From assembly GCA_017995875.1 (NCBI GenBank), contig JAGOIB010000033.1, positions 1 to 18,356 of the forward strand: DNA of 18,356 bases. The letters run 5' to 3'. This DNA comes from Saprospiraceae bacterium. Lineage in GTDB: Bacteria > Bacteroidota > Bacteroidia > Chitinophagales > Saprospiraceae. Shown piece by piece: positions 16,901-18,356 of this stretch (positions are counted from its first letter, which is position 1; the number at the start of each line of letters is the position of its first letter). Made by a program: the position numbers and the translations under genes. The notes below the pieces were generated by a model that saw only the letters and a list, made by a program, of their open reading frames with translations, made no database searches and was not told where the DNA came from.

Positions 16901-17910
16901 GTTATACAATTGCCTGTTGCTCCGGTGCTCCAGGCATAATCTGGATAACCTGACGGTGCACAAATCACAGTGGTCTCTCCGAAACAAATAGAAAAAACAC
17001 CTGTGATGGTACAAACCGGTGAAGGATTGACAGTTACTATTATATGATTTGATGTAGCATTGCCACATCCGTTGGACGTCGTTACAAAATAATCACCACT
17101 GGCAGACACGGTAATAGAAGCTGTTGTCGCTCCGTTATTCCACATGCCACCGCAATTACCGGAAAGAACTACGCTGTCTCCAGAACAAAAAACAACCGGT
17201 CCATCAGCTGCAAGAACGGATGGTGTAGGTTGCATATCATTGTTAACTATATTATTGTGCATTTCAATTGCACCGGCAGTAGTAAGGCCTCTGCCTTCCA
17301 GTGAAGCTGCTTCTAATAGTGTGATGGCTCCACCTGCTACAATAGTCCCTCTGAAGACAGATCCTTCACCTAAACTGACAGCACCATTGACCTGCCAATA
17401 GACATTACACAGGGAAGCGCCATTGGTTAAGGTAACAGTTGAATTAACTGCGGTTGAAAGCGCACCATCAATCTGGAAAATAAAGAAGGCATCCGGATCA
17501 CATTGTCCGTCAAGGATCAAATCGCCATTAAGTACGGAGGCAGCACCAAGGCAATATATATTGGGTGTCAGAATTTGGCCACCACCTAAGGTAGTCCCGA
17601 GCACAAGGCCACAGTTGAGTGCAAACAGATCTGCATAAGCAGAGCTTACATCAATGGCCGCCTGGGCTGAAATGACATCCGCAAGGTGAATGGATCCAAT
17701 CACAATGCCTGGAGGAAATCCTGTGAAGGCCCCAACGTTGGTTCCAATGTCGCCGGTGACAACAGTATTGCCATCATTGCTAAAGGCTCCGGCAGCAGTA
17801 AACATAGCAAAGGGGGAGGTGGCGCCCAGATCGGGAGCCTGGCTATTCATAAAACTGGGCATTAAACACAGTACATAGACTGCCAATGCACTTCGTAAAT
17901 TTGTGTACAT
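10972..17910 (-). CDS. Giant secreted DUF3494/HYR-repeat surface protein with T9SS sorting domain
   Basis: This 2312-residue protein starts with a signal peptide (1 to about 24). Residues 26-222 form a DUF3494 ice-binding-protein-like beta-helix with family stretches GFPPGIVIGSIH, LILDGQCDPDAFFIFQI and LCNVYWQV. Two Ig/PKD-like domains follow (228-297, 298-366). About 21 HYR-like units come next: one of 81 residues (367-447), ten of exactly 79 (448-1237), one of 81 (1238-1318), then nine of 74-101 residues to 2098. The core repeat runs ITCP, ECG, AIDACD, TRTWTATDDCGNTA. A PKD/SprB-like domain (about 2100-2187) and a type A T9SS sorting domain (2228-2312, beginning LNLWPNPAAE) finish it. It should be exported by Sec, crossed by T9SS and attached to or released from the cell surface. 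Adhesion is the likely role. Ice binding is known for some DUF3494 proteins but is not shown here. Confidence 0.93.
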   Translation of the reverse strand: MYTNLRSALAVYVLCLMPSFMNSQAPDLGATSPFAMFTAAGAFSNDGNTVVTGDIGTNVGAFTGFPPGIVIGSIHLADVISAQAAIDVSSAYADLFALNCGLVLGTTLGGGQILTPNIYCLGAASVLNGDLILDGQCDPDAFFIFQIDGALSTAVNSTVTLTNGASLCNVYWQVNGAVSLGEGSVFRGTIVAGGAITLLEAASLEGRGLTTAGAIEMHNNIVNNDMQPTPSVLAADGPVVFCSGDSVVLSGNCGGMWNNGATTASITVSASGDYFVTTSNGCGNATSNHIIVTVNPSPVCTITGVFSICFGETTVICAPSGYPDYAWSTGATGNCITVSAAGTYSVTVMDVNGCTSVCSQEVIISDILSPQITCPANITIECTASSLPANTGTASATDVCDPSPTVGYADLVVGGGCTQAFTITRTWTATDAAGNTASCTQSISIEDTTAPVITCPTVASPVECGSPVSFGTATAVDACDASVTITFTDVLVVGSCGQQYTITRTWTAADDCGNAATCSSSIVVDDTTAPVITCPINVTAICNISTDPSTTGTATAVDNCDNTPVITYSDVLEQGVCPMILSRTWTASDDCGNVATCVQTIEVTDNTPPQITCAVVLSPIECGSTPDFGVPVAIDACDPTVLLTFTDVYVSGFCPQENSVTRTWTATDDCGNTAFCSMTIVVQDNTPPVISCPVVISEIECGSTPVFGAATAIDACDGVVDLTFSDLTLAGGCPLEYSITRTWTAEDDCGNISTCSVTIAVVDNTPPALLCPVVVSPVECGSTPVFGMATAIDACDAMVSIASSDVTVPGACPQEYSVTRTWTATDDCGNTAQCSASVLVQDNTNPIITCPTSISPIECGNTPSFGSATAIDACDAEVAISFSDITLPGLCTQEYSVTRTWIAMDDCGNTAACSSTIVVQDNTPPVIICPVVNSPAECGSSLSFGTPSAIDACDALVGITYTEVTIPGSCLLGSSVTRTYTATDDCGNTATCSSTILIFDTTPPVILCPTVISPVECGSSPSFGLATALDVCDAIVDITFSDQNTPGLCLQESSITRTWIATDDCGNTSSCSATILIQDNTSPVITCPVTVSPIECGTTPSFGVATVLDACDAVVVATFSDVSTPGQCPQEYSVTRTWTATDDCGNTANCSSTIVIQDNTAPVITCPTVVSPIPCGSIPAFGLATAIDACDASVSLTFSEITTQGICVQEYSVTRTWLATDDCGNTASCSSTIVVGGSTGLLITCPPAVTVQCADLVPAVDISLVQASGNCGTLIVTHLGDVISNQTCLNNFTLTRTYQATDLCGNIVTCSQVITVLDNTPPLITFINPALGQIGDTLRVQCYGQDPEWDIPSFDANSVSSIDLCGGGVTVVYTDVLEDQGNCSADGYSNLYRLSWTATDVCGNSSNAYVFLALVDTIPPVIHDVPDNITVNCEDLPWPATVYATDECLCACIVLFQETERITQNCQNGLVIIRSWTATDRCGNVTVETQRITLIDQEGPALEIMQPELVGVTNGTIFEYTCNEGGIPTFFELLDAESVFSAPSCGGSAVVSFTENTNTVTNCDFYGYMEQRTYQWNAVDPCGNTTNLTIIARLIDNEAPVITGVPEMTCIGDPSLNNVDAIDNCEHPSVRFWDVAIPNPCGTGTAFRRTYEAFDNCGNMARDTAILLPNNGILPLLTFVDTAMAHLESQIPMTINCAAHGAQYTTFGIEDVSVAGGCQEGTVIRFSETVVSDGDCTTNGIVALLELKWTATDVCGNQAEKILFANVVDESSPVFIQFSPVLFVGCHDSIPVMMATDNCGEVIIAIADEIIPGPCEYAYDIVRIYRATDPCNNTTTRQQIIHVGNGGGPAIVGVEEEICDDLTIPVVTAYDACAAQFVNVSMQQDTLDITCRDGLVIQRTWSATDACGHTTVIHQTIILHDLTPPEIYVPSYSVIYNFLENDHNIVYQSQTKIMDALNELDGESVSVYDDCDHVIIPVMTVDTLFAVDCEASGYAERRIYTWVATDICGNSSSLSFTIDIIDDLSPVFSEIHSDTTIICAPMPPAAEMILVDSSEAVTIVYTEVVVSGPGVGQFTYTRTWIATDSCHNATTLIQHIIWQPESTLECSIILPEVVDCNSHGVLITSTVLGGVGPYVYDWRIVGEKCFLQAGQGTPEIQVYMGWADVKITLTVTDTFGCVSMCMTWLHCTDQSETQFANGEEANPAVTLLDPAVVFEQSGIESVMEKGLMKLNLWPNPAAETVNISFESGMEGVVTYSFTNFLGQTLLQDKMNVHRGYNERQIDALTLPNGSYLMQIKSDKDIYSRIMVILRNR
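14200..16569 (-). repeat. Ten tandem 237-bp repeats in the surface-protein gene
   Basis: Units 448-526, 527-605 and so on to 1159-1237 are each exactly 79 codons, giving 10 x 237 = 2370 bases with no length change. Most units keep six cysteines, at ITCP, ECG, ACD, the mid-unit C, DDCG and the final C. The last unit ends GG instead of the usual acidic residue. Confidence 0.92.
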
Positions 17911-18086
17911 AATAAATTATTGATACGGTGATTAAATATGAAATTGAGAATGACATTTCAATTAAAAAATCGTGGTATGCAATAATCTATTACGTTCTCC
18001 TTCTCTTAGAAGTCTATACTTCCCGCTTGAAGAGCGCTCAAAACGTATCTTGTAATGCTGGTTCCCTTTAACCTACAAGATTCGCT
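17911..18086 (-). promoter_or_regulatory. Upstream region of the giant surface-protein gene
   Basis: These 176 AT-rich bases separate the partial upstream gene from the surface-protein start and presumably hold its promoter and leader. A dyad AATTGA to TCAATT (17942-17963, 8-bp arms including one G-U pair) lies about 32 bases before the ATG. A GAGCGCTC palindrome lies near 18030. No heptad repeats and no convincing terminator for the upstream gene were seen. Confidence 0.35.
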
Positions 18087-18356
18087 TTACAATGTTGCCG
18101 TGGATAAAACTTCCGCAGCGAAGGAATATTCAATCGCCGGGTCATCTTCCGCTGTTATATATATTTTTGTTGGTTTACTGGAAATAGTTGTTGTAAAAGT
18201 GGCTTTCAATTTTTTGGAAAGGAATCCGTTGGAACTTTTTAGTCGCCCTATATTCTCTGCGACACCTTTTTCAGTAACCATCCATATCACATAGGTCTCT
18301 TTGACAGGTGTCAATCTGTCTACCTCTGCGAGATTCCTGATCTTTATTTCAATGGC
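18087..18356 (-). CDS. Unrecognised protein, C-terminal fragment cut by the window edge
   Basis: The frame is open from the right edge to a TAA at 18087, giving the last 89 residues of a longer protein. A TTG at 18314 is in frame, but coding continues upstream of it without a stop (AIEIKIRNLAEVDRL to the window end), so the true start lies outside. The visible part has a YVIWMVTEKG strand, a short helix-like SSNGFLSKKLKA segment, and a PTKIYITAEDDPAIEY strand near the end. The overall look is a compact beta-rich domain, loosely like the anti-sigma-factor or envelope domains that compare a parameter with a WMVT strand. I cannot name the family. It is on the same strand as the giant gene, 176 bases upstream, so a link is possible but unproven. 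Confidence 0.6.
   Translation of the reverse strand, partial: AIEIKIRNLAEVDRLTPVKETYVIWMVTEKGVAENIGRLKSSNGFLSKKLKATFTTTISSKPTKIYITAEDDPAIEYSFAAEVLSTATL

Noticed and set aside
18055..18294. 79-residue plus-strand open frame near the right edge
   Set aside because: It lies opposite the partial minus-strand gene, whose frame stays open to the window edge and has better protein character.

Overview
The window looks like a chromosomal piece of a member of the Bacteroidota, probably from the Saprospiria/Chitinophagia side. The reasons are a C-terminal type IX secretion (T9SS) sorting domain on a 2312-residue surface protein, a CHASE3 histidine kinase carrying the 21-residue ELAFQNEEKEKRA-type repeat common in this phylum, lipoproteins with Bacteroidota-style lipoboxes, and start codons that mostly lack Shine-Dalgarno sequences. 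No rRNA, tRNA, CRISPR array, transposase or phage gene was seen.

Layout, left to right. (1) 90-1562, plus strand: a two-gene unit of a YitT/DUF2179 membrane protein and an HD-domain phosphohydrolase. (2) 1740-4656, minus strand: a small lipocalin-like lipoprotein, a short CDF-type cation transporter with an altered metal site, and a DHA1-type MFS exporter. (3) 4809-7138, plus strand: a GT-C family membrane glycosyltransferase and a cytochrome c lipoprotein, closed by a strong bidirectional terminator. (4) 7218-10371, minus strand: a cupin, an unknown 91-residue protein, a CsbD-like stress protein, a CHASE3 histidine kinase and a single-domain response regulator, tightly packed and possibly one signalling/stress transcription unit. 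(5) 10972-17910, minus strand: one giant secreted protein. It has a signal peptide, a DUF3494 ice-binding-protein-like beta-helix, two Ig/PKD-like domains, 21 HYR-like cysteine-rich units, a SprB/PKD-like domain and a T9SS sorting domain, followed by its own terminator. (6) 18087 to the right edge: the C-terminal part of an unrecognised minus-strand gene.

The two things most worth a second look are the following. First, nearly all the non-coding DNA is built from degenerate heptanucleotide repeats. The consensus differs between loci (CTCTATG, AGTTAGW, GCTATCA/CAGCTGA, TNNNCAG, CTCACGN) but the period is always 7 bp. At 10491-10840 the 7-bp register runs for 50 units without an indel, and several arrays face an inverted partner. 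This resembles in form the short tandemly repeated repetitive (STRR) heptamers of filamentous cyanobacteria. Second, the giant DUF3494 protein carries ten consecutive units of exactly 79 residues (237 bp), followed by units that tend to alternate between long and short forms.

All functional calls come from reading the sequence and recalling family features. No alignments or searches were run.
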